64,000 nt of DNA, from positions 8,618,001 through 8,682,000 of the forward strand of contig NZ_CP077970.1 of NCBI RefSeq assembly GCF_024758505.1, in the 5' to 3' direction. The stretch is from Bradyrhizobium arachidis. GTDB taxonomy: Bacteria; Pseudomonadota; Alphaproteobacteria; Rhizobiales; Xanthobacteraceae. Position 1 is the first letter of the stretch. Every line of letters starts with the position of its first letter. Positions 47,241 through 56,646 of the stretch are shown here, piece by piece. Under the pieces are notes generated by a model that saw only the letters and a list, made by a program, of their open reading frames with translations, searched no databases and was not told the origin of the DNA. The position numbers and the translations under genes were made by a program.

Positions 47241-47684
47241 ATGTTTCAGCGCATCATGGACGGCATTCGCGCATCGACCGGCACGACCGTGCGCCTGACA
47301 TCTCTCGCCTTTGCCGCCGGCCTCGCGCTGTTCGTGACGACCTCGTTCCTGTGCGCGGCGGCTTTCATCGCCGTGCTCCAGGCCTATGGACCCGTGCAGG
47401 CTTGCCTCACTGGGGCCGGCATATTCTTCCTGCTGACGCTGCTCGCCGGTCTTTGCTATGTCGCGTACAAGAAGGATGCCGAGAAGCGGGCGGCAAGAGC
47501 CGCAAAAGCCTCGGCGCAAAGCATGCTTGCCGATCCCATGCTGATCGCGACCGGCTTGCAGGTCGTCCGGGCCATCGGCGTCAAGCGGCTGGTGCCGATT
47601 CTCGCGATCGGCGGCCTTGCGCTGGGGATTTTGGCGAGCCGCGCGGGCGCGGCGGACGATGCGTCGGCCGAAGCGGCCGAATAA
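47241..47684 (+). CDS. Phage holin family protein (DUF1469-like)
   Basis: 147 aa. Two hydrophobic helices, about 20-46 and 52-74 (TGAGIFFLLTLLAGLCYVAYKKD), then a C-terminal soluble helix and a last hydrophobic part (LVPILAIGGLALGILA). It is the holin-superfamily III type that is common on rhizobial chromosomes without any phage genes, so it is an envelope protein rather than a lysis factor. It probably works with the DUF883-like protein upstream. Confidence 0.82.
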   Translation: MFQRIMDGIRASTGTTVRLTSLAFAAGLALFVTTSFLCAAAFIAVLQAYGPVQACLTGAGIFFLLTLLAGLCYVAYKKDAEKRAARAAKASAQSMLADPMLIATGLQVVRAIGVKRLVPILAIGGLALGILASRAGAADDASAEAAE

Positions 47685-47710
47685 GAGCTTCAGCTAAAAC
47701 GTCGTGCCGG

Positions 47711-48100
47711 TCAGGTCACGCAGCGTCCGGGCTGCAGCAGCTTGGCGACCTCCGTCAGCGAGCTGACCACGGGTTCGCACGCGATCGTCGGCTTGCGGTT
47801 CCTCTGCAGCAGCGTGGGCGATTTGGCCGCATTGCCGGTTTCGATCACGGCAGGAACGCGCAGCAAGACTGACGTATCCTTGAGATCGTTGAGGCGCATC
47901 GACACTGTGCGCGTGGGAACCGCCGACGGTTTTGGATCGGCGACGCGGTCGGCCTTCCCGGCGCGGTTGACGTTATGGCTCGGCTTGTCCGCAACGGCCT
48001 GCCAGCGGTCGGCGAGATCATGGCCCGAGGCCAATTGGACGGCACCGAGCGTCAGTGTGACGGCGACTGCACCGAAGAAAGCTTTGCTGATCTGTGACAT
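47711..48100 (-). CDS. Secreted hypothetical protein
   Basis: 129 aa from the ATG at 48100 (MSQISKAFFG), preceded by GAGGGA. A signal peptide runs to about residue 26 (TLTLGAVQLASGHD). The mature protein has TRTVSMRLNDLKDTSVLLRVPAVIET and a C-terminal pair of cysteines (ACEPVVS.. PGRCVT) that could form a disulfide. No family recognised. Convergent with the holin-like gene. It marks the end of the dense core-like segment. Confidence 0.65.
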   Translation of the reverse strand: MSQISKAFFGAVAVTLTLGAVQLASGHDLADRWQAVADKPSHNVNRAGKADRVADPKPSAVPTRTVSMRLNDLKDTSVLLRVPAVIETGNAAKSPTLLQRNRKPTIACEPVVSSLTEVAKLLQPGRCVT

Positions 48101-48585
48101 GGCTGTTCGTCCCTCGCCCCATGGCGATCGACGGAACAACGCTGCCGAAACATCCAGAGTTCGGACGCGCCCCGATCACTTAACCGTGTGCAAAATATTT
48201 TGAGGAGAGGCGGAACGACTTCTGCCACCGGGAGTCATCCCTGCAGCCGGTTATTCCCCCCTGCCCCATAAACCGGCGACGTAGGGCGCGACTGTGGTGA
48301 TGCCAGTCGCGCCTTACTTTTTTCGACGAAAATCTACTATACTTGGGAAGCCGCCCCACCATCCGCCCACCATTGCACATTTGGACGAACCGGCCGGAAG
48401 TCCTGATCGTTGGAACTGCGGGGCACGCTCGCGGTATAGTGAAGCTAGGAATCCGTCGGATCACGGCAGATGGAAGGAACGCAGTGAGAGCTGTGCGCGC
48501 GGTGCGACAAGTATGGAAATCAACGCGAGTCCGGCTGCAGGCAAGCGCATCCCGTCAAGCTGAAAGGCCGCGGGCGTGGGTGCAG
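48101..48585. other. Left edge of the accessory segment; no convincing gene
   Basis: 485 bp. A short minus-strand frame (48180-48464) contains MVGRLPKYSRFSSKK, reminiscent of the N-terminus of tyrosine integrases, and it lies downstream of an excisionase-like gene on the same strand, where an integrase is often found. The match is too short to call a gene. A terminator-like hairpin at 48283 is listed separately. Base composition drops here relative to the left. Confidence 0.4.
48283..48320 (+). terminator. Orphan intrinsic-terminator-like hairpin
   Basis: GGCGCGACTG (48285-48294) and CAGTCGCGCC (48304-48313) form a perfect 10-bp stem extended by weaker pairs, followed by TTACTTTTTTC. It has the form of a plus-strand terminator, but no plus-strand gene precedes it within 500 bp. 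Confidence 0.55.
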
Positions 48586-48861
48586 TTACCCGAGCCTCTC
48601 TTTGCCGCTGGCGCTTGAACAATTCACGTCGAGCAGTGATTGAAGTGAAGATACAAGCACCAAGCGCCGACGTCCGACGGACCTCGTGTCCAGTTTTCCT
48701 GCGCCTATCAACTCGTAGAGCATGGTACGCCCCAGGCCTGTGGCTTGGCACGCTTCATCAATCGTACAGGTCAACCGCTCGGCAAACGGTATTTTTCTTT
48801 GGTCGGAAGGCTTCGAGGCGGGGAGATCCTGCTCGACTTGTTCTCCCGGATTTCGACGCAT
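48586..48861 (-). CDS. Excisionase-like helix-turn-helix protein
   Basis: 91 aa. The central part TIDEACQATGLGRTMLYELIGAGKLDTRSVGRRRLVLVSSLQSLLD is the MerR/Xis-type winged helix of small DNA-binding excisionase proteins (residues about 33-78). A GGCGGAG site precedes the ATG. Such proteins bind att DNA or promoters and steer integrase direction. Its place inside a lower-GC segment with two recombinase genes supports a role in a mobile element, though its own integrase seems to be lost. Confidence 0.78.
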   Translation of the reverse strand: MRRNPGEQVEQDLPASKPSDQRKIPFAERLTCTIDEACQATGLGRTMLYELIGAGKLDTRSVGRRRLVLVSSLQSLLDVNCSSASGKERLG

Positions 48862-49556
48862 AGGCTCCGCCTCTCAAACTCGACTGACGAGAGTTGCTTG
48901 AGCAGCCAAAAAACGTCAATGCGAACACATGAGCGCCGCCGCGTACTATGGCGAAAACCAGCGATGATTAGAAAAAGTTCGGCTTGCGGTTTCGGGTCGA
49001 ACTTTTTTCGGTCTTCGCTGCTGCGATCGCGAGACCGGCCTCCGCATTCCAAGAAGCCATTTGGTGACGAGAAGGACGCCTAGGACACGGAGGACCAGTT
49101 CAGGCGTCGACCGATCAACGGATAGGGGCCGTTGTGTCATACTGCTCCGATTTCGGAAAGTTCGGCATAGCGAAGTTCCGGCACCAGCGGACCTGTTCTG
49201 TTCGGCGGAGCCGCGGCATGCGCGCGTCGGTGCTCGGTCCTAACAAAGGGATTGCCAAAGTCAGCTTGCCAAATACCTGCGCGAGTATCTCATTTCTGCG
49301 CGAAGCTACCAGCACCATCTCACGCCTCCATCGGGAGGATTTCTGTCAGGCCTCCGGAGCTCAAATAGGAAGCAGGACCAGGCACCGCGCATTCATTAGA
49401 CCTAATCGATTGCGCCACCGCGCGACCGGCAGCCGATCGGTTGAGCTTAATCCGCATGCTCTTCTTTCACTATCTGGTCGGCAATGCCGCCGCGCATGGG
49501 GAGGATTAAGCCGCGCTTTACAGAGCCGACGTGCCTGACCTCGCCCCGCTTTATGA
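48862..49556. other. Lower-GC stretch with no intact gene
   Basis: About 700 bp. Many short frames exist on both strands but none has both a ribosome site and plausible composition. One piece near 49267-49310 resembles 52420-52458 (shared core CCTGCGC, then TTTCTGCGC and AAGCTACC, with one gap), hinting at copies of the same decayed sequence. Best read as degraded accessory DNA. Confidence 0.45.
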
Positions 49557-49856
49557 TGCGTCTGTACGGCCGCCTACTCGCGCCTGGCCAAGAAGCTTGC
49601 CACGACGCTTGGCGGGCGCTCGGTCCCGGATACGATTCAATTGCAGCACTTGCTAACACTCGTGCCTGCAACACGCGGCGTGCGGCATCTACTCATAAAG
49701 GATATCCAGAAATCGGCGAGGCGGATCCGAAGAGCAGCGGATGATCTGCTTGTGGAGTTGGAAGAAGCAGGCATCGGTCCCGGCATTTTCAAACCTATCC
49801 GAGCGGCGATTGACACACGCGCTTCCCATCTATTGCGGATTATAGAGAAGGCTTGA
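49557..49856 (+). pseudogene. Coding-like gene remnant without a start
   Basis: An open frame from just after a TGA (49554) to a TGA at 49854-49856 reads about 99 residues, with a well-formed helical protein pattern: SRLAKKLATTLGG, DIQKSARRIRRAADDLLVELE, then ASHLLRIIEKA. There is no ATG or GTG start before the helices; two ATGs just upstream (49553, 49556) are in other frames, so a frameshift near 49556 would explain it. No family recognised. Confidence 0.4.
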
Positions 49857-49913
49857 AACAGCCGACGTATAAGACGGCCTAATGCGCTAAATATGCGCAT
49901 CACCGAAGTCAAG

Positions 49914-50108
49914 TTACTCTTGCCCGCATCGCGCCCTCCGCCAATGGTCGTTGCAGATGACGCACTCGAACAAGCTGCGTGGGGCGCAGCCGCGAAGAGA
50001 GGCGACCGCCCCCAACTGCACCGGCGCCGATGGCGGGGCTTTCCAATTGAAGTAATTCTTGCTGCAGGCGTCGTACAGGTGTTTGATTTGCTCCAGGTCG
50101 TGTAAGGT
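49914..50108 (-). pseudogene. Coding-like remnant with CxxC, start lost
   Basis: On the minus strand a frame opens after a TAA at 50109-50111 and ends at 49914. It reads LEQIKHLYDACSKNYFNW, then PVQLGAVASLRGCAPRSLFECVICNDHW and a stop. The sequence looks protein-like with regular helix spacing and a C-V-I-C motif, but no ATG, GTG or TTG begins it. It abuts the start of the divergent recombinase gene, so its 5' end was probably lost or replaced there. Confidence 0.4.
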
Positions 50109-50120
50109 TTAGAAGCGAGA

Positions 50121-51764
50121 ATGATGGCCAACGCGCCCGAGGTCCATAAAGCTCATCTGGTACGATCGGAGCTTGGCATGAGAGCGGCACAATACGTCCG
50201 CATGTCGACACAGCGCCAGCAATACTCGATTCAGAATCAGGCTGCTGTGATTGCAGCATACGCACACGCCCATAGCCTGACGATTGTACGAACCTATCGC
50301 GACGAGGGTGAGAGCGGTCTGCTCATCAAGAACAGGGCCGGCCTTATACAGCTCATCAAGGATGTCCAAACAGGAGAAGCCGATTTTGGTCATGTTCTAG
50401 TCTATGACGTAAGCCGGTGGGGCCGCTTTCAGGACGTCGACGAGAGCGCGTATTATGAATTCGTCTGCAAACAGGCGGGCATCAAGGTAACATATTGTGC
50501 TGAGCTGTTTGACAATGACGGCAGCATGCTCTCCAGCATCGTCAAGAACATCAAGCGAGTAATGGCGGCGGAGTACAGCCGCGAGCTTTCAGCAAAGGTT
50601 CACATTGCGCAGTGCCGGTTCGCGCGACTTGGCTTCAAGCTCGGAGGTCGCCCTGGTTATGCACTGTTGCGGGAACTTGTCGATCAGAGTCAGCAGTCAC
50701 GAGGTGTGCTGAAGAACGGTGATCGGAAGTACCTCACGACTGATCATATCCGAGTGCGACCCGGCATTCCCGACGAAGTAGCCGTGGTGAAGTGGATCTT
50801 CGAGCGATTCCTGCAGATAAAGTCGGAAGCGATTATCGCCCGGGAGCTAAACCGGAGGGCCATACTCACGAACACAGGAGTTCGGTGGACTCGTGCAGCG
50901 GTTAACAGAGTGCTTAGAAACGAGAACTACATTGGAAACCAGACCTTTAACCGCCGATCACGCAAGTTGCGGCGGACCTGCACCTGCAATCCTCCCGAAT
51001 TTTGGATCACCAGCGAGGGATGTATCGAGCCGATCATCGAACGCGAAGCCTTCCTGAAGGTAAATAAGATTATTGAGGAACGGCGTGTCGACCTCACTGA
51101 AGAGGAGATGCTTGCCCGTCTACGCCGAACGCTGCTCAAGGAAGGACGCCTGAGCTCCGCTATCATAGCCAGCACGATAGGTCTTCCCTGCACCTCCACC
51201 TATCAAACTCACTTCGGCAGCTTGATGAACGTGTATCGGCTGATTGGCTACGCTCCCAAGCGCAGCTATGGGTTTCTTGAGTCGCGCCCGCGGTGGGCGG
51301 AGCAAGAGGCCAAGCTCGGCTCTCAGATCGCCATGGCCATCAGGAAAGCCGGTGGTCGCACCGCCTCTGGCAACAGGACGGGTTACTTGCGCGTGGATGG
51401 ATCGGTCAACATCTCAATTCGATCAGCCCTCTGGTGCGGAAGGCAAAATCGAGCGCCGTACTGGTCGATCAAGCGTAGAGCACGCCTGCCTCAGGGCTGG
51501 ATTGCCGCCATCAGGCTGTCTGAGCATAACGAGTCGGTGCTCGATTACGTGCTGCTGTCGACCCACGAGAAAGTAAAACGAACCATAAACTTTTCTGAGA
51601 GGGCTCGCGTTCGCCGTGGAATCGCTCGCTTTGATACTACTGACGCTCTGGCTCGAGCGATCACGAAGCGAGTAACTCGGAAAGGCCGTTCTTCCCCAGC
51701 GCCACAAGGCAAGCGATCGAGACCAAAGCAGCCCAAGGCCAAGAACGCCCGCGCGCGGCGCTGA
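50121..51764 (+). CDS. Large serine recombinase (type without zinc ribbon)
   Basis: 547 aa. The N-terminal resolvase domain starts at AAQYVRMSTQRQQYSIQNQ with the Ser nucleophile at about residue 29, then GHVLVYDVSRWGRF and AAEYSRELSAKV. A recombinase domain follows (IIARELNRRAI.., WTRAAVNRVLRNENYIGN). The C-terminal half has no C-x2-C zinc ribbon and ends in a Lys/Arg-rich tail. Alternative start ATG at 50178 has the better ribosome site (CGGAG). It belongs to a different subfamily from the recombinase at 53007, so two elements may have met here. Confidence 0.9.
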   Translation: MMANAPEVHKAHLVRSELGMRAAQYVRMSTQRQQYSIQNQAAVIAAYAHAHSLTIVRTYRDEGESGLLIKNRAGLIQLIKDVQTGEADFGHVLVYDVSRWGRFQDVDESAYYEFVCKQAGIKVTYCAELFDNDGSMLSSIVKNIKRVMAAEYSRELSAKVHIAQCRFARLGFKLGGRPGYALLRELVDQSQQSRGVLKNGDRKYLTTDHIRVRPGIPDEVAVVKWIFERFLQIKSEAIIARELNRRAILTNTGVRWTRAAVNRVLRNENYIGNQTFNRRSRKLRRTCTCNPPEFWITSEGCIEPIIEREAFLKVNKIIEERRVDLTEEEMLARLRRTLLKEGRLSSAIIASTIGLPCTSTYQTHFGSLMNVYRLIGYAPKRSYGFLESRPRWAEQEAKLGSQIAMAIRKAGGRTASGNRTGYLRVDGSVNISIRSALWCGRQNRAPYWSIKRRARLPQGWIAAIRLSEHNESVLDYVLLSTHEKVKRTINFSERARVRRGIARFDTTDALARAITKRVTRKGRSSPAPQGKRSRPKQPKAKNARARR

Positions 51765-51810
51765 TCAAACGCAGGTACAGAACTCCGCGAAGCAGTGCTT
51801 CACAATTCTT

Positions 51811-52304
51811 TTAGAAGCTCAGATCTCGAGACCTTCTCACTTGCCGCGTTTCGCTGTCTAGGAGCGACATGCCTCGCCGTTGGCTTTGCCCCACTACTCG
51901 TTCAGCGTCCCGCGACGGAGGCCAGCGTGCCTGCCCATAATGGCCCATTGATCGGATCCAGGCCTTCATCAGTGCTGTCGACCGCGCGTCATCTGGCGCC
52001 GTCCAGAGATCAACCTTCGCGGCGGGACCGAGATCAAGGAGCATGACCCCAGCTCTTTGTACCGGAACCCGTCACACCATAAGGCATGGAACGCCTTGAC
52101 GGCGGCTTGAGCGAAAGTCGCCGTGTTGGCGCTCGCGATGGCAAGCGTAACGCCCGGTCGCATGATATTGCGAATCACACCAGGCTTGAACGGATTGCTC
52201 TCCACCAAAAGGCTCACGTAGTGCCGTTGCAAGAGCCTGACGACGGTTTTAGCGATTGCCATCCTTGCCCTCGCCAAAAGCAACCGCAAAACCAACGAAA
52301 TCAA
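51811..52304 (-). pseudogene. umuC: umuC (Y-family DNA polymerase) C-terminal fragment, frameshifted
   Basis: Two overlapping minus-strand frames join into one recognisable UmuC C-terminal region. The first gives LLVESNPFKPG..AAVKAFHALWCDGFRYKE; the second continues GVMLLDLGPAAKV..APDDARSTALMKA. The break is at the FRYKKAGVMLLDL signature (near 52041) and needs a one-base loss. Further breaks follow after about 51950. The polymerase catalytic domain is absent. So this is a dead fragment of an SOS translesion polymerase of the kind often carried on mobile DNA. Confidence 0.72.
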
Positions 52305-52548
52305 CCGCTATTCCGCCGCTCATAACGGTCTAGTTACAGGCTTGATTCCGGCCAGCTCCGTAGTAACGCATTGTGGAACGCGCTGCTCAGTCCCGGTCGA
52401 GCAAGGAATACCGTGACCAAGCTCCTGCGCCGGCCACCTCGTTTCTGCGCCAAGCTACCCAATAACCGCACGCGCGACCCGAAGCTCTTTCCTTTCGTCG
52501 ATGCCTCCTTTTGGTTGGCGGCAAGCGATCGTAGTGCGGGGTGGAGGC
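52305..52548. other. Short non-coding stretch before the small recombinase-linked gene
   Basis: Frames on both strands here are short and lack ribosome sites. It includes the 52420-52458 piece that resembles 49267-49310. No gene is supported. Confidence 0.4.
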
Positions 52549-52746
52549 ATGGCCTTCAAGAACGAACACACTCGGATCGAGGCGTTCGGGTCGGCGGATA
52601 AACCTGCTGCCGGGAAGAACCTTGTAGATGAATCTGTCCTGCATCTCGCCCGTCTCATTGGGCGGCAGATAGCTCGCGAAGAGTTTGAACGGCGGCACGG
52701 CAAGGCGACACGACCTTTCCGACGCAAGGGCGAATTAACGACCTGA
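52549..52746 (+). CDS. Small protein linked to serine recombinase
   Basis: 65 aa (an upstream start at 52501 would give 81). The core KNLVDESVLHLARLIGRQIAREEFERRHGK is a pattern that I recognise from short genes lying just upstream of serine recombinase genes in rhizobial islands; the L-I-G-R-Q-x-A-R-E segment is the signature. Function is unknown, perhaps a recombination accessory. The recombinase gene begins 260 bp downstream on the same strand. The ribosome site is poor, so the start is uncertain. Confidence 0.55.
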   Translation: MAFKNEHTRIEAFGSADKPAAGKNLVDESVLHLARLIGRQIAREEFERRHGKATRPFRRKGELTT

Positions 52747-53006
52747 AATAGGGCATAGCAAATTGTGCAGCTTCGCAGCCCGCTTTTCTCAGTTATGCCT
52801 CACCATCGAGACGCCGAAGGTAAGCAGACGGTTCATTTCGCACCGACGTAAGTCATCGCTTTAGGGCTAGTCTGCGAGCGAACCAGTTGGGTTTTCATCC
52901 CGCAAAGGTTGTTCGGGCTAATTAAAGCCAACTTCCTCTGATTGTTCCAGCAATTGCATAGCGGTGCTGTGCACTTGATCGCGGGGAAACCGTAAGGAGC
53001 TTGTCG
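52747..53006 (+). promoter_or_regulatory. Leader region of the second recombinase gene
   Basis: 260 bp without a gene, lower in GC than its surroundings. The ribosome site AAGGAG at its right end fixes the start of the recombinase at 53007. No clear promoter hexamers or inverted repeats are seen. Confidence 0.4.
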
Positions 53007-54737
<1,731 letters not shown>

Positions 54738-55058
54738 TTAAACCGTTGCACGCCTTCGCAAAATCCGCCGACGGGCGAGGGACCAGCGCTTGTCGCGTGG
54801 CGTTCGCGTCCCAAAGGCTTCCTTGGAAGGCAACCCTGATGGCGCTGAGGCCGTCGGGCGCGGGGGTTATCTATCAACCCGGGTTGGCTTTGGAAAGGCC
54901 TGAGGCGACGTTTTTTTCGACTTTATGACAGGTGAAATGGCGGCCTCTGGGGGCAAAAAAGCCAGCCCTTGCCATAAGTTCCGCAAAGGGCCAGCTTGCG
55001 GCAACAACATAAGCCGGGAACGCCATTTTGGGGAGAGCGCCTTGTTAGGGAGAGCGCC
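54738..55058. other. Intergenic region upstream of tRNA-fMet and the aldehyde dehydrogenase
   Basis: 321 bp with no gene. It must contain the promoter of the tRNA (minus strand), near the GGGTTGATAGATAACCC palindrome at about 54867-54883, and that of the aldehyde dehydrogenase (plus). A direct duplication of GGAGAGCGCCTTG occurs at its right end, ending at the dehydrogenase start. Confidence 0.4.
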
Positions 55059-56492
55059 TTGGATCAGCCGCTGATGAGCGCGCCCCTGCGCGCGCTGGAC
55101 GACGCCTTCCATGCCATGGTCGAACGGTCGCGCACCTCGCCCCCGCCGAGCCTGGGCGAGCGGCACGACCGGCTGGCGCGCTTAAGGGCCGTGGTCGCGG
55201 ACAATGAGGAGCGCTTCCGCCAGGCGATCTCGGCCGATTTCGGCCACCGCTCGGCGGTCGAGACCACCATCGCCGAGACGCTGCTGGTGTTCTCCGAGGT
55301 GCGCCACGCCACAAAGCACCTGAAGAGCTGGATGGCGCCGCAGCGCATCGCCACCGCGCTGCAATTCCTGCCGGCGCGCAACCGGCTGTTTCCACAGCCG
55401 CTCGGCGTCGTCGGCATCATCGCGCCCTGGAATTATCCGCTGCAGCTCGCACTGGCGCCCGCGATCGGCGCGATCGCGGCCGGCAACCGTGTCATCATCA
55501 AGCCGAGCGAGCTGGTGCCGCATTTTTCCGCGCTGCTGCGGGAGCTTGTGGCCGCGCGATTCGATGCCACGGAGATGCTCGTTACCGGCATCGAGAACGA
55601 GGTCGCAAAAGCGTTCCCCACCCTGCCCTTCGATCATCTTGTCTTCACCGGTTCGACCCGGGTCGGCCGGATCGTCGCTGAAGCCGCAGGCCGCAACCTC
55701 ACGCCCGTGACGCTCGAGCTCGGCGGCAAGTCGCCGGCGATTGTCGATCCCTCCGCCGACCTGGAAGAAGCCGCCGAGCGCATCGCCTATGGGAAGCTGC
55801 TCAACGCCGGGCAGACCTGTATCGCGCCCGATTACGTGCTGGTGCCGGAGGCCTCGCTGCAGGCGTTCGCGGAAAAGGTGCGCGCGCATATGCGGCGCAT
55901 GTTCGGCACCGATCCCAACAACAAGGATTACACCTCCATCATCTCCGATCGGCATTATGCGCGGCTGGAGCGGCTGGTGGCCGATGCCGCGCAGCGCGGC
56001 GCAAAGATCCTGCAGCCGGCGAAGGCCGATGATCCCAACTGGAAGGCGCGGCGGAAATTCCCGCCAACGCTGGTGGTCGGCGCTACGCCTGAGATGGCGA
56101 TCATGCAGGAGGAGATTTTTGGGCCCGTGCTGCCCGTGATGGGCTTTCGCGAGGCAGCCGAGGCTATCGCCTTCATCAACGGCCGCGACCGGCCGCTGGC
56201 GCTGTACTGGTTCGGCAAGGACCGCACCGCGCGCGACGAGGTCTTGATGCGCACCGTGTCCGGCGGCGTCACCGTCAACGACTGCCTGTTCCACTTCACG
56301 CAAATCAACCAGCCGATGGGCGGCGTCGGCGCGTCCGGCGCCGGCGCCTATCACGGCGAATGGGGGTTTCGGACGTTCAGCAAGCTGAAGCCGGTGTTCT
56401 ATCGCTCAAAACTCAACCGGCTCGCGGATCTCTACCCGCCCTATGGCGGCAAGATCGCGCGGCTGGAGAAGATGATGCGGTTCATGTCGTAG
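55059..56492 (+). CDS. Coniferyl-aldehyde-dehydrogenase-like NAD(P)+ aldehyde dehydrogenase
   Basis: 477 aa from a TTG at 55059 that has GGGAG upstream; the ATG at 55074 is the alternative, with no ribosome site. Class-3-like ALDH: cofactor site PWNYPLQLALAPAIGAIAAGN, FTGSTRVGRIVAEAA, general base Glu in LELGGKSP, nucleophile Cys in NAGQTCIAPDYVLV. The C-terminal SGAGAYHGEWGFRTFSKLKPV is typical of coniferyl aldehyde dehydrogenases (calB), which act on lignin-derived aldehydes. It is followed by a GMC oxidoreductase that could make such aldehydes. Confidence 0.88.
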   Translation: MDQPLMSAPLRALDDAFHAMVERSRTSPPPSLGERHDRLARLRAVVADNEERFRQAISADFGHRSAVETTIAETLLVFSEVRHATKHLKSWMAPQRIATALQFLPARNRLFPQPLGVVGIIAPWNYPLQLALAPAIGAIAAGNRVIIKPSELVPHFSALLRELVAARFDATEMLVTGIENEVAKAFPTLPFDHLVFTGSTRVGRIVAEAAGRNLTPVTLELGGKSPAIVDPSADLEEAAERIAYGKLLNAGQTCIAPDYVLVPEASLQAFAEKVRAHMRRMFGTDPNNKDYTSIISDRHYARLERLVADAAQRGAKILQPAKADDPNWKARRKFPPTLVVGATPEMAIMQEEIFGPVLPVMGFREAAEAIAFINGRDRPLALYWFGKDRTARDEVLMRTVSGGVTVNDCLFHFTQINQPMGGVGASGAGAYHGEWGFRTFSKLKPVFYRSKLNRLADLYPPYGGKIARLEKMMRFMS

Positions 56493-56501
56493 TTGTAGCT
56501 C

Positions 56502-56627
56502 GTCATTCCGGGGCGCGACGAAGTCGCGAACTATGGTGCGCAATTGCGCACCTAAGAATCCATTGCGCCACCGTCTCTGCGGTCAAATGGATTCCGGGTT
56601 CGCGCCAAGAGGCGCGCCCCGGAATGA
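56502..56627. repeat. GTCATTCCGGGG-type intergenic inverted repeat
   Basis: Begins GTCATTCCGGGGCGCG and ends CGCGCCCCGGAATGAC, with an inner TGCGCAATTGCGCA palindrome and an imperfect TCCATT/AATGGA pairing. Same family as 24560-24677. It occupies most of the space between the dehydrogenase and GMC genes. Confidence 0.85.
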
Positions 56628-56646
56628 CGACGGAGGGGGAATACAA

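Noticed and set aside
47241..47684. Holin-like gene as evidence of a prophage
   Set aside because: No endolysin, capsid, tail or phage regulator is near; this family is common on rhizobial chromosomes with DUF883 genes.
48771..49052. Minus-strand 93-aa frame next to the excisionase gene
   Set aside because: It overlaps the excisionase gene in another frame and has a low-complexity, Arg/Ser-rich sequence without a ribosome site.
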